From Medicago truncatula (taxonomy: Eukaryota; Streptophyta; Magnoliopsida; Fabales; Fabaceae), in assembly GCF_003473485.1 (NCBI RefSeq), contig NC_053045.1:58384494-58448493 (forward strand): a stretch of DNA of 64,000 nucleotides, written 5' to 3'. Below are positions 23,087-34,200 of the stretch, piece after piece (position 1 is the first letter of the stretch; the number at the start of each line of letters is the position of its first letter). The translations under genes and the position numbers were made by a program. The notes under the pieces were generated by a model. The model had not been told where the DNA came from and did not search any database. It saw only the letters and a program-made list of their open reading frames with translations.

Positions 23087-23385
23087 ATGGCGAAGTCGAA
23101 GAATCACACTGCTCACAACCAGTCTTACAAGGCTCACAAGAATGGCATCAAAAAGCCAAAGAGGCATCGCCACACTTCCACCAAGGGGGTATGTATTCTC
23201 AGTTTTCAATTCTTTTATTGATTTTGAAATTATTGTTTTCCATTGATGCCCAATGATTTCTATTTATTAATGATTTGATTTATTTTTGTTGATATCTTTA
23301 GATGGATCCAAAGTTTTTGAGGAACCAGAGGTATGCAAGGAAGCACAACAAGAAAAATGGGGAAGTCGCTTCTGCTGAAGAGTAA
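23087..23385 (+). CDS. RPL29: 60S ribosomal protein L29 (eL29), copy 1
   Basis: Small basic protein of the cytosolic large ribosomal subunit. Exons 23087-23188 (34 codons) and 23302-23385 (27 codons plus TAA) give 61 residues, the usual plant length. Exon 1 encodes [20 protein letters not shown] and the basic [13 protein letters not shown]; exon 2 encodes [20 protein letters not shown] and ends EVASAEE. The start sits right after TTTCAGAA and gives the invariant N-terminus. It differs from copy 2 only in the acidic tail. A 5' UTR intron (about 23003-23084) is possible here but is too short to exist in copy 2. Confidence 0.96.
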
Positions 23386-25365
23386 AGTGTTGATCTCTAA
23401 TGGGGCTTTTTTGTAATTTGCATCTTAGTTTTCGACTTTGAGCTCTATATGTTATGTTGACTATCTTTGATAGTGTTTTGATTTATTTAGTGATATTGTG
23501 ATACCCTGTTACCATTTTTGCTGGTTTTTGTTTAAGACTAATGAAGTTTTATTAATGAATATTTAGTTGCTTGTGTTTTTCAATTTTTGCAATCATAATT
23601 GTTCTTACAAAAAAATGTTTGGACCAGAACTCACTGATTTTATCTTTGTTCTTTACTCTGGTTCTTATTACTATGATCAATTTAGCATGTGTGTAGACCC
23701 CTATTTAGCTCGTATGAAATAGAAACTGGATTGTATGTTATGATCCCTGAAACTGTGTTTGGGAGTTGAGGGGAGTGTAAGAGAAAACGGAATAATCTTT
23801 CACCACAAGTTTTGAAATAGTATTTTTCTAGAGAGCGATTACTTGATGCTTATGATTTAAGAATTTCAAGAGCTATGTTAACCTCCAAAATCCACAATCA
23901 ATAGATGTTTAAGATCCATATTATTAGTAGGATTCTTTATCATGGAGAAAAATGAACCCCAAAACACTCTCCTTACTCTATCCTTTTTCCAAAACCCTCC
24001 TTTCGCTCAAAACTCGCACACAAAGCCAAAGTGTCATCCTTGTTTTAGGTAATGGGTTGCAGGAGAGCTTGAAAGAACAGTTTATTATTGTTATTATGCA
24101 GAAAAAAAATGTCCAATCTATTATTTTTGAAGTACGTTTTTGCCTTCTAATTCTGGTTTTTTATTACTTTGCTCCTTAAGTCCATCTTCTACCTTCCTAG
24201 TGACAGTGTTATGCATATAGGTACTTGTTTTTTTTAAATTAATTTCATTCTTAGCACTGTTAACAGGTTGTGAACATGTTATCAAGCATTACAAACAACA
24301 GTTTTTCTTATCTACATTTGTAGTAGACATTCATTTTGACCTGCCATGTGTTTTAGTATATGGCCCTTGTCTTGTTATGAACGCATTTCATCCATCTAAG
24401 TGCAGATTTTTTTTGCTCTCAGTTAGTTAGTCAATAGCTGCTGATTATAGAAAATTGATCTTGACATTTTAAAACTATGATTTTGACACTATGAAATAAA
24501 TTTTGATGTTTGTAAGCTGTTTTTTTTCCTTTATACCGTGCAGTAAGTTCTTTAGCTTATATAAATATTCTTGGGAAATGAATACCCACAATTTCTTGGG
24601 CACTATATACCCAAGATATGAGGATGAGGATATTTTGTTCCTGGGTGGTATCCACAGTTTTCAATTTTCGCGAATGATATTATTTACTCTATATATAGAT
24701 GGTCTGATTTAATTTACCGAAATGTGAGTTTCTGCAATCTGCAAACTAGTTTTGTAATCTACAATCTCCAACTGTTGCTCTTTCGACATATTTTACAAGA
24801 ATCATCCAACAATTACTGTTTCTACCAATTTTACAAGAATCAATAGTTTGAATTTTTTATATGAGAACTATATTATCTTATAACCAACTGTTGGTGTTTT
24901 TTTTAGGGGATCAGTTGTTAGGTTTTAGTGTTGCTTTTGTGTGCGTTCTGCATGCTATTTTGTAAATTTCACTAGTATTACACATTCGTCCAAGTTTTTA
25001 TATAATTAAGTGTTTCATCAACTTGTATTCATAAAGCAAGGATACCAAGCCTCACAAAAGTTGATTCATATTCATTCATAATAATACATGCAAGCTTTAA
25101 AATCTTTCAAAATGCTGGCATCGGTTTTTAGCACATTTCCCAAATGCCTCATAGCATTTCTTCATCACACAATCCATGACGAGTGTTTCAGGGTAATAAA
25201 ATCTGGACAGGGTCAGCGTTCAATGAATGGGAATTTGACCAGTGACCAGTTCAAAACTGGATTGCACTAAAACCAGAACCGGGAAAACTGGTTCAGTGTT
25301 TTATCTGAAACTCCAAAACAGGCTTGTAGCACGTTTTTCTTTTGCATGCACTGAACGTCAAATTC
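23386..25365. repeat. 3' flank of eL29 copy 1, part of a segmental duplication
   Basis: Scattered blocks up to about 24560 match, in the same order, the 3' flank of copy 2 (27714-28915). Examples are TAATGGGGCTTTTT after the stop, a GACATTCATTTTGA-type block near 24330 that pairs with 28417-28430, and ATGTTTGTAAGCTG (24507-24520) that pairs with 28873-28886. No further gene was recognised. The small open frames 23952-24179 and 24503-24712 are not supported. Confidence 0.6.
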
Positions 25366-25428
25366 TTAAACCGTGTAACTTGGGGTATGAGTTGGAGATC
25401 ATATCATACCCCAAGTTACACGGTTTAA
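25366..25428. repeat. Perfect 25-bp inverted repeat at the 5' end of a LINE
   Basis: Arms 25366-25390 and 25404-25428 are exact complements, with a 13-base loop. The right arm is LINE coding sequence (IIPQVTRFK); the left arm is an inverted copy of it. Confidence 0.92.
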
Positions 25429-26020
25429 ATATATTGTGTCCTTCGTACAAAATGACGGAGAAATAGAAGCAGATGTAAGCCATCGTATTCAAGCTGGGTG
25501 GTTGAAATGAAGAAGAGTCACATGTGTTTTGTGCGATAAGAAAGTACCATTTAAGTTGAAAGGAAAGTTCTATCGGACAACCGTCAGATCGACGTTGTTG
25601 TATGATACGGAGTGTTGGGCGGTTAAGAGTCAACATGAGAATCAAGTAAGTGTAGCAGAGATGAGGAAGTTGCGTTGGATGAGTGGTAAGACTAGACATG
25701 ATAGGATTAGGAATGACACCATTAGAGAGAGGGGACCTATAGTAGAAAAGTTGGTAGAAAATAGACTTGGATGGTTTGGGCATGTAGAGAGAAGACCCGT
25801 AGATGCCGTGGTAAGAAGAGTAGATCGAATGGAGGAGAGTCAAGTTAAAAGAGGTAGAAGAAGACCTATGAAAACTATTAGAGTAATCATTATAAAGGAT
25901 TTAGAGGTCAATGAGTTGGATCTAAATTTGATGTATGATAGAACACTATGGGCCATTTGATCCATGTAGTCGACCCCACTTACTTACTTAGTGGGATAAG
26001 ATTTGGTTGTTGTTGTTGTT
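25391..26020 (+). mobile_element. 5'-truncated LINE, 3' end of the reverse transcriptase ORF
   Basis: The reading begins [13 protein letters not shown], continues [18 protein letters not shown], then CDKKVPFKLKGKFYRTTVRS, LLYDTECWAVKSQHEN, EMRKLRWMSGKTRHDRIRN, ENRLGWFGHVERRPVDAVVR and DRTLW. This is the C-terminal part of a plant L1-type ORF2. Frames shift at several points (for example near 25500), so it is not functional. It ends with the 3' tail GTGGGATAAGATTTGGTTG and a (GTT)n run at about 26005-26020. No TSD was established because the 5' end is rearranged. Confidence 0.9.
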
Positions 26021-26699
26021 GATGCTTACTAAGATGAGGAGTTCAAAGTAACTCATGCTTTCGTTTACTTGCGAATATTGTTGTTCTGGTTTTGTGTTTG
26101 GTATATCCAACGTATTTTCCACATTGCTTGTTTTCTACGTCGTAAATCACTGTCAATATGTAAACCTTGCAATTCTTAAATCTTTCTATGGTAAGGCATT
26201 TTGTGGGTAGTTCATGATGTTTGGAGAATGCTTAAATGTTGTGTATAGCGAATAGTATTTTCGTGAACAATAGAAAAAGGCATTTGTTGCTTGAATGAAG
26301 TTGAATGTTTGACTACTTATTAAAACAAAACACATTATGACTTGTCCACCAAAAATGATTCTAGAGAATTGAACCTTAGACCATAAACACATTTCAAGGT
26401 TTTAAACCAACACCGTAAAATTTACATAAATTATTTTTGTAATTTAACCCTTGTTTATTTAATTGAATTAATAAATTTTCAAATATCTATATTTGTGTAT
26501 AAAAAATTACTTTATGTATAATAGTTTTTCTTTCAATTTTACCATTAGATCATGCTTATTTTATTATTTTAATATTCTTTACTAGTCAAATAACTTGATT
26601 TTATACATAATTGAATAAAATTTCAAAATTTATATATTTTAACCGTCAAATGAGGAAAGCTAAACACGTTCGTGTCTATCAAGACACAAATTTTACGTA
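26021..26699. other. AT-rich intergenic DNA
   Basis: I see no gene, RNA or repeat boundaries here. Confidence 0.35.
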
Positions 26700-26870
26700 T
26701 AAAGAAAACAGTAACAATCAAGTTTTATCCCATTAAGTAGGGTTTGCTGCAAGGATTAAATTACGACATAGTATTATATCATAAAACATATTTGCATTCA
26801 ATTCATTGACCTCTAAATCTTTTTTAATAATTTATCTTATAGTTTTTCTAAGTCTTCCTCTACCATAAAG
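26700..26870 (-). mobile_element. Second LINE 3'-end fragment, opposite orientation
   Basis: On the minus strand this reads GGTAGAGGAAGACTTAGAAA, then AAAGATTTAGAGGTCAATGA, then a TTAATGGGATAAAACTTGAT-type tail. It parallels the LINE at 25391-26020 from the GRRRP block to the 3' end. It is short and diverged. Confidence 0.75.
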
Positions 26871-27355
26871 AAAACAAAGGATGATATATTTTTGGTAGGT
26901 AGATGAACACACAAAACAATTACTAGTTTTTATATGTTTTTAATCCTTGCAAGATATGCTTTTTGTTAATGAATTTTTTTAGTCTTTTACAAATAAATCA
27001 TTTTTCTTTTAATCTTTTTTTTTTAAAGATTAACGAGCTTATAATTGTTGTTTTTAGTCCCACAAAGTATGAACTAAACTGAATATTACAATGACCATTT
27101 TAATATCAACAAGTTTTACAAGGACTCCCCTAAGAAAAAATGTTTTGATAATTCAAGGACTAAATACAAAAGAGTAGCAACTAAAATAAAAGTTTATTCT
27201 TATGTTTTTTTAAAATGATTATTATTATTATTTTATAATAAAGCAATTAATTGAACAAGGAATAATCCAGATCTTTAAAGTTTTAAACGGCTGAGATGAT
27301 GTTAATACCATCCAAAGCGAGGGTGAAAATGCAGAGGAGCCTGTCCCCAACACAC

Positions 27356-27385
27356 ATATATATATATCCGCTGAACAAAACCCTA
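27356..27385 (+). promoter_or_regulatory. TATA and telo-box of eL29 copy 2
   Basis: An alternating TA stretch at 27356-27367 serves as the TATA box, and a telo-box AAACCCTA lies at 27378-27385. The ACTGCATCTTCAGAATTAGG leader downstream matches copy 1. The paired TGGGC site II palindrome of copy 1 is not seen just upstream. Confidence 0.6.
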
Positions 27386-27433
27386 GAGCCACTGCATCTT
27401 CAGAATTAGGTTTGTATTTGTTGAATTTCAGAG

Positions 27434-27713
27434 ATGGCAAAGTCGAAGAATCACACCGCTCACAACCAGTCTTACAAGGCCCACAAAAATGGCATCAAGA
27501 AGCCAAAGAGGCATCGCCACACTTCCACCAAAGGGGTATGTATTCATCATTCTCCTCTGATTTTTCAAACGATTGATCTATTTTGTAATGAGATTTTAAT
27601 TAATTGTTCATTGTTTTTAATTGCTGTAGATGGATCCAAAGTTTTTGAGGAACCAGAGGTACGCAAGGAAGCATAACAAGAAAAATGGTGAAATCGCCAC
27701 CGAAGAAGAGTAA
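27434..27713 (+). CDS. RPL29: 60S ribosomal protein L29 (eL29), copy 2
   Basis: Exons 27434-27535 and 27630-27713 give 61 residues. The first 54 residues are the same as copy 1; the tail is EIATEEE instead of EVASAEE. The intron is 94 bp, against 113 bp in copy 1, at the same position and phase. The ATG is preceded by TTGAATTTCAGAG, as in copy 1. It acts in the cytosolic large ribosomal subunit. It is a tandem paralogue 4.3 kb downstream, intact, with its own TATA and telo-box, so probably expressed. Confidence 0.96.
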
Positions 27714-28495
27714 AGTGTCGATCTCTCTCTAATGGGGCTTTTTGTATTTTGAATCTTAGATAGATTTCTAATTCGTGCTATGTATGGTTTATTTCAATTC
27801 TATTTTGATGGATTATTTAATTAAGTGAAAATGCAGTACTCTGTTAGCATTTTTGGGTTTTTATTTATGAATATTAAAACTGCTATAGAATTAAGTATAT
27901 CAATTCTGCTGTTTATGATGTTGATGCATAATGTGAGCTGTGTGATTATATTCCGATAATTGTGATTGCTTAAGTGTTTGTTTGAGGTTGGAGTGGAGGG
28001 GAAAGACTTGTGATTTGATTTAGTTTGGCCAAAACATAACCTGTAGGGCTTGATTTAGTTTGATTAGCAATTTATCATTATTATGGAGAAAAACTACCTT
28101 CTAAACCTCTTCGGAGTTCTCTTTTAGTACATTCTTTGTGTTCTTTCAAATTGGGGTATTCCTATGGAGAAAAATAATTTCAAATGAAAGTGAGAGACCT
28201 AGCTTTCTCCTTCCCTTGTTTTTTTAGGTGAAACCCTATTCCTTTCCTTATTTTGCTCCTCATTGTCCATACAGTCCCCTCATCTCTTGTGAGTGACGGT
28301 TATATGCATATATTGAGATACATGTATGTTTCATTCTTCGCACAATTTAACATGTTACCCGGAATCATCTCAAATAATGAAATAACCGTATTCTTCATTG
28401 TTACCTTTGTAGCAGACTTTCATTTTGAACTGTCAACGGTTTTAGTGTATGTTGCATTTATTTTGTTATTAAAGTTGGTCAATTTTGAATAATAT
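27714..28495. repeat. 3' flank of eL29 copy 2 (duplicated segment)
   Basis: This flank is collinear with 23386-24560. Examples are TCTCTAATGGGGCTTTTT after the stop and the TTTGTAGCAGACTTTCATTT block near 28407-28426. No additional gene is seen. Confidence 0.5.
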
Positions 28496-28497
28496 TA

Positions 28498-28600
28498 AGG
28501 GGTTTGGTAGCTTAAGTGGTTTGAACTAAGGCAAAAGAAGTTGGAGGTCCTAGGTTCAAACCCGGACAAAGGAGTATTCTATTAATAAATTAACTATGAA
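28498..28600 (+). mobile_element. SINE-like tRNA-derived sequence
   Basis: An A-box-like TTGGTAGCTTAAGTGG (28504-28519) and a B box TAGGTTCAAACCC (28551-28563) are spaced as in a tRNA head. The tail is short and the duplication unclear, so the call is tentative. Confidence 0.5.
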
Positions 28601-28919
28601 CATTTGCAATTCAAAAACAAAAGAAAGTTTTGAACAATATTATGCTTCACATTTGTCGTTCCCATCTGTCTGCGGTCTATGGGCTCTCACTACTGGTGTT
28701 TATTTTTTTTAATGATTGTATTATAGTGTTTTTAATCAGTAGCTGATGATGGTACATACATTGATCTTGGTGACAATTTAAAGCTGAGCTAATACTGCTA
28801 TATGTTGTTGAAAGGCATATTTCAGGGATTTTTTGAAAAGCCTGTTTGAATGAGTTTATGAAATAAATTATTATGTTTGTAAGCTGGTTTTTGCCTTTTA
28901 GCTTGTATAAGCTCCATTA

Positions 28920-29268
28920 TATAGTTTAGTTTAAATTACACCGGGAGTCCTTTAAGTTTGAGGTTTGTTACAAATTGGTTTTAAGTTATTTTGGTCACAC
29001 ATAAATACTTTTAAGTTTTTAAATATTTTTGATTTAGTCATTCTGTCACATCATCATTTTTGTAATATTTGGTTAACATAATGAATAAATAAAAGTTTGA
29101 AAACGTTTACAAACTTAAAAACTCATGCGTGACCAAAATAATTTGAAGGACCAATCATCACAAACCTCAAACTTAAAAAACTTATGTGTGACCAAAATAA
29201 CTTAAATGATCAATTTATTACAAACCTCAAACTTAAAAGACGTCTCCTGTAACTCAGCCTATAGTTTA
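28920..29268. mobile_element. MITE, 331 bp, 9-bp TSD TATAGTTTA
   Basis: The body spans 28929-29259. Shared inverted blocks include CTTTAAGTTTGAGGTTTGT at the left and ACAAACCTCAAACTTAAAAG at the right, and TTATTTTGGTCACACATAA pairs with TTATGTGTGACCAAAATAA. The 9-bp repeat lies at 28920-28928 and 29260-29268. It has Mutator-type TSD length and no coding capacity. Confidence 0.82.
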
Positions 29269-30037
29269 TACACTGTTTATATGAAGTTTGAACTCGACTC
29301 TTACATTATAGAAGCCATTTTTATACTAAAGTACATGTTAAGTTTTAATGACCCTCGTTGCTTTTTCTTTATTTTATTTTTAAAAAGAATTTATGAAATT
29401 AGGGTTATGCTGCGGAAGAAATACTCTTTTTAAGATTTGTGAATTCTATTTATTACAAATTTAAAAATTAAATTCAATGCACACATTTCAACAAAAAAAA
29501 ATTACTATATTTAAGTCAATTTGGCGAAATATAATGTAATTGTGGAAACAGTTTACTCGAGTCAATGCATCTGTCATAATTTAAACTCCACTTCTGATGA
29601 ATTTGTTTACCTTGTAGGAAATATTTTGAAAGTTTGAAGCAATTATTTCCCAGTTTTTGTATGTAATTCGTGCGTAGCCAAGGACCCAAGTTCTTGGTTT
29701 TTTCCTGTTGCATCATATCGTTATTTACAAACAATTTTATGTTCTTAAATATACCATTGAATAACGTAAACACTCTACCAAAATGATTTGTTTACAAAAA
29801 TGCCCCTGTTAAATATACCATTGAATAAAGTAAACACTCTACAAAAATGATTTATTTAATATTACCAATAGATATGTAAACATTTCAAACAAATTTATTA
29901 CGTAAACTACTTTTCTTAATACGAATGATTTTAGTTAGATGTTTTGATGATAAGGAATCAATGGAGTAAACATCAATAAATAGTAATGATTTTGCAACAA
30001 CAACTCTTCCCAATGACAATTGAAGAAAATACATGAC
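29269..30037. other. Intergenic DNA with a short tandem duplication
   Basis: The block ATACCATTGAATAA(C/A)GTAAACACTCTAC occurs twice, about 66 bp apart, near 29751 and 29817. Otherwise nothing was recognised. Confidence 0.4.
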
Positions 30038-30239
30038 TTTGCAAAAGAGAAATGATATTTGTACAATCATTTTTGTACAACTTTTATACAACCTTCTCTC
30101 TCATACTCACATTATCTTCTTATTCTCTTTTTTCCTTTTTCTCTCTCTATTGTTTTTGACCAATAAGAAGAGAACACAACAAGGTTGTCCCAAAAGTTGT
30201 ACCAAAAGAGTTGTTCAAATAACACTACTCTTTGCAAAA
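30038..30239. mobile_element. MITE, 184 bp, 9-bp TSD TTTGCAAAA
   Basis: The body spans 30047-30230. The left end GAGAAATGATATTTGTACAA and the complement of the right end, GAGTAGTGTTATTTGAACAA, are imperfect TIRs. The 9-bp duplication lies at 30038-30046 and 30231-30239. It belongs to the same family as 11728-11905. Confidence 0.87.
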
Positions 30240-31265
30240 ATAACAATTACTAATGGTCAGTAAGTGAAGATAAGATGGTTGTGATGTATCAGTTCTACTG
30301 TGACCCATAAACTTATGACTTTTCAACAATAACAACTCCTACTAATGGCAAGTACTAAGTGATTAGATAAGATTTTTTTTGAGTGGCAAAATATATTATA
30401 TAAATAAGGGATTATTTAAAAGGACTAAAGACATTAAATTAGGGTTATTTAAAAGTTAAATTTATGCTCTATATTATAAAATCAATAGAAAAATATTAAA
30501 ATTTAATTATCATTAATATTTAAATTATAAAGAAATGATTTTTTTTTTAAATGGTGGTTCAAAATTAAAATATATCATAAAAATATTTATTTATATGTTA
30601 AATAGATTAAAGTGTAGAGCATTTTCAATTATTAAGGGAGGGGGTTGTAATTCAAGCATCTTTTCAGAAAAGGGGAGTGTAATTTACTCCATTGAATATA
30701 GACCAATCGGTAGAAATATTGCAATATGCATGGGATATGTTTCGGACTTCGAACCGAATATTCCCCACTTATTCACCTCAAATGGTGTAGTTCTGACAAC
30801 TAAACTATTTGAAAAAAAATAATAAATAAATAAATAATAATAATAATATTAGGGGGAAAAATATCCCACATATTAGTATTTAATAAACAATTAATTAAAT
30901 AATCTTGAATCATTAGTTCAATGAGTTGAAAGAAAGAATAAGTTGCCAAAACTGTAAGTAATTGAGATGTCTATTTATTTTAAGAAATGGAGAGGATCTC
31001 TACTCTATATATCATTATAAATTTCGGAAAAATGTGTATTGAGTGCAAAACTAAACCGGTGATAAACTGGGCCACTTTCAAAGGCATTCTCGATTATCTA
31101 CAACTAGGAAAACCAAACTAAGTTAAAAAAAACAACAGTAATAAATATAAGTATCTTTGACAGACACTAAAAACATCAAGAATAAAATATATCAGCACGA
31201 GTAATATTCGTCGGGTATCCATTATCAGGTCAATGATGAACTCCTTAAAACGGTTCCCTTCTTTC
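30240..31265. other. Intergenic DNA and 3' flank of the LPD gene
   Basis: A GGGAGTGTAATTTACTCC block near 30674-30691 resembles the remnant at 3140-3900. The rest is AT-rich without a gene. The segment nearest 31265 is the likely 3' UTR of the minus-strand LPD gene. Confidence 0.4.
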
Positions 31266-34200
31266 ACAGGTTTCTGAATGTGCTCGTCTCTTCCGCCTGA
31301 AGATGCGTAATATTTTGGAAGTCCCTAATACAAGCAAATTTCTTCAAAAATTTATACTTTTGTTTGGGAAGATTAGACTGCAACTGGTTCACTTACTGGG
31401 ATAGATGCGTGTTCTTTAACCTGCATCAGTAATAGAAGATGGTGCGTATAAATGCAGGTGTTACAAAGGACTAGCTCTATGGGTGTAAAATTATACCAGA
31501 ATAGTTATACTCAATAAGATGTTGAAAGTACATTAAGGATTATCTCACCTTTGCTGATTTAAATAGCTCATCAAGAACCTCGGATAGAGTTGGATGTGCA
31601 TGAACTGCAAATTTTATGTCCTGCATTGTACCACAAAATGGTGAACTTAGCAGAAAGACAGGATAAGAGAATAAATGACATTCGTGACTATTAATAGTCT
31701 AAATCCCAGGCGCATAACTGGGTATAAATTACCTGAATACGTGTTCCTAATGCTATAGCATTAGATGCTTCATGGATGAGATCTGCTGCATGCAAACCAA
31801 AAATATGAACTCCTAGAATCTCTCCATTGTCAGGTCTGTATATCAACTGCATGAAAGTGTATACGACAGTTAGCAATGTCAAGCATGAAAGAGTAGAGCA
31901 ACTAATGCATGCAGATAAAAAATGGATAGGAGTGTAGAGCAACTGTCATGACAGAATAATTTTGGTACCACCAAAGTAGTTCTTTTAGCACAGAATTCAT
32001 TAAAGACATTTAACAATTTCAGAAGCCGTGTCAGAATAGCATTGACAAAGGAAGATATAAAAAGATAACCTTGGCAAGTCCCTCCCCTTCATTTTCTGCT
32101 AGGGCTTTCGTGTTAGCTTTAAAACTCGTTTTAGCAACACTAACGTCAAATCCCTCCTTTTCACCTTTCTCCCTTGCTTGAGGCTGCAAATTTTAAGTTT
32201 GGTCATAACACATAACAACTTCAACTGAAGGACAGCAAGAAGTAATTTTATTGTATGAATAACATAGTTTCAAAGAGGTAGCAGAGCTGAAAAACGAAGA
32301 TTGCCGACCACACATATGAAAGAGAACTGGTTCATTACAATACTCATTGCAATGAAAGTTCTGATATACCTCTGTCAATCCAACCATGCTGATTTCAGGA
32401 TGAGTGAAACATGCAGCTGGGATACTTAAATGATTGAGCACGTGATCTCTTCCAGTGACTTGTTCAACCACTGTTGGAAACTTTTTAATCAGTAATACTG
32501 AAGCAAAAAAAGAAAAGGGGAAAAATTCATCGGTTTCCACCTACCTGAAATTCCTTGTGCACTGGCGGCATGAGCAAGCATCATCTTTCCATTTGCATCT
32601 CCAATACAGTATAGATGAGGTACCTATCATTCCACATCATCCTATATCAGTAACAATAACTCGGACAAAGGTAGTTAGTGCAAGAGAAATAGAGACAAAC
32701 CAGCTTTCCATTTGCATCAATTACACGCATGCGCTCGTCCACAGGAACAAAGCCTCGCTGTGTTGCCACATCAACCTGTAGGAACAATATGCAAAAATAT
32801 ACATTCATTTCCTTCAGGAAAACTTCCTATCCTAAACACATTTCTGCTAGAAATACATACATTCTCCAGTCCTAGACCTTGTGTGAATGGAGCCCTTCCA
32901 GTTGCTATTAGTGCAGCATCAACCTGTAACAAGTAAAGACAAGAGCTTGTAGTAAATCCAAAAAAAAATATGCAAGTAAACAAGAGGTGAACTAACAGAG
33001 TACAGAAGCTGTTATCTCTGAAACTATACATAGAAAAAAGGGAAAAGAGAAAGAAGTGTAATCTAATTGTGAATAAGTCTTAGATTGTCTGCCTCAGTGC
33101 AGCTTCATGAACTCATGTGCTAAATAGATAGCCAGTACATCAAGCACTTATGGCCTTTGAAAATGGGATATGAGTTTATTGAATCAATAACCAAAAGCTT
33201 CGGTAGTTAAGTTCAACACATTAACACTTGATAAATATTTTCCCATCGAAGAAATCATAACAATTAAGAATAATGAGTTTATTTGAAATTTTTCTAATAA
33301 ATGATTGAGTTACCTCCAAAGTGTCCTTTGGCTCCTTAGTTTTTGCATCAATAAGTTCGATCAAGACAGGTTTTCCATCCCTTGCAGGTGTGATCTATAA
33401 GGAAAACATGAGAACAGTGGAATATCAAAGTAGCCGATCAACAAAAACTGATCAAGAAATTCCAAGATTAGTTACCTTGGATGCAAAAACTCCAGTATGA
33501 TAATCAATATTACGGGGATTTACAAGAACCCTTTGAGCCAGCTTGCTGATTTCGGGATCAAATCCAGGCATAAGCTGATCTAAAGCTTCAACAAAAGTAA
33601 CCTGCATGATACCAATGACTACTTAACTTACAATGAACTAGGACCTAAATTTTAGAATAAGGAAATGATATAAAGGTTATATATTTGTTAGCTTCTAGAA
33701 CTGATAAAAAGTATAGCAAGCACAATATTCCCTCCGAAATGAAATATTAGCAAAATTTGACTAAATTATGCATATTAAGAAAGATATTAATTTATGCAAT
33801 CTCAATAACAAGTAAAGTCTATTGCCTAAATTACTTTCTATAACTAATAGATTGGATAACAGTCAATTCATTGCAAATATTTTTTATGAACAAAAGATAG
33901 TGGAAAAAGAAAGTAAAAGTATCACAAATATGGGTCACCTCACTTCCAAGTGCCGTATATACATCACTGAATTCAAGGCCAATATACCCACTCCCTACAA
34001 TTGCTATCCAATCGGGAACAGATTCCAGTTTGAGTGCATGGTCACTGGTAATCACAGTCTTCCCTGGAAGCGAGAATTGGAATTTTTTATTAACAAATTA
34101 TCACGGCCAATAAAACATGAAAAGAAATCAAGAGATGGGGAAAAAATGATACAACATTTATAAATGAATATCAAATTTAGGTCATAGAGAAGAAAAAAGA

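Noticed and set aside
25358..25843. 161-codon ORF on the minus strand
   Set aside because: It is the antisense shadow of the LINE reverse transcriptase segment on the plus strand.
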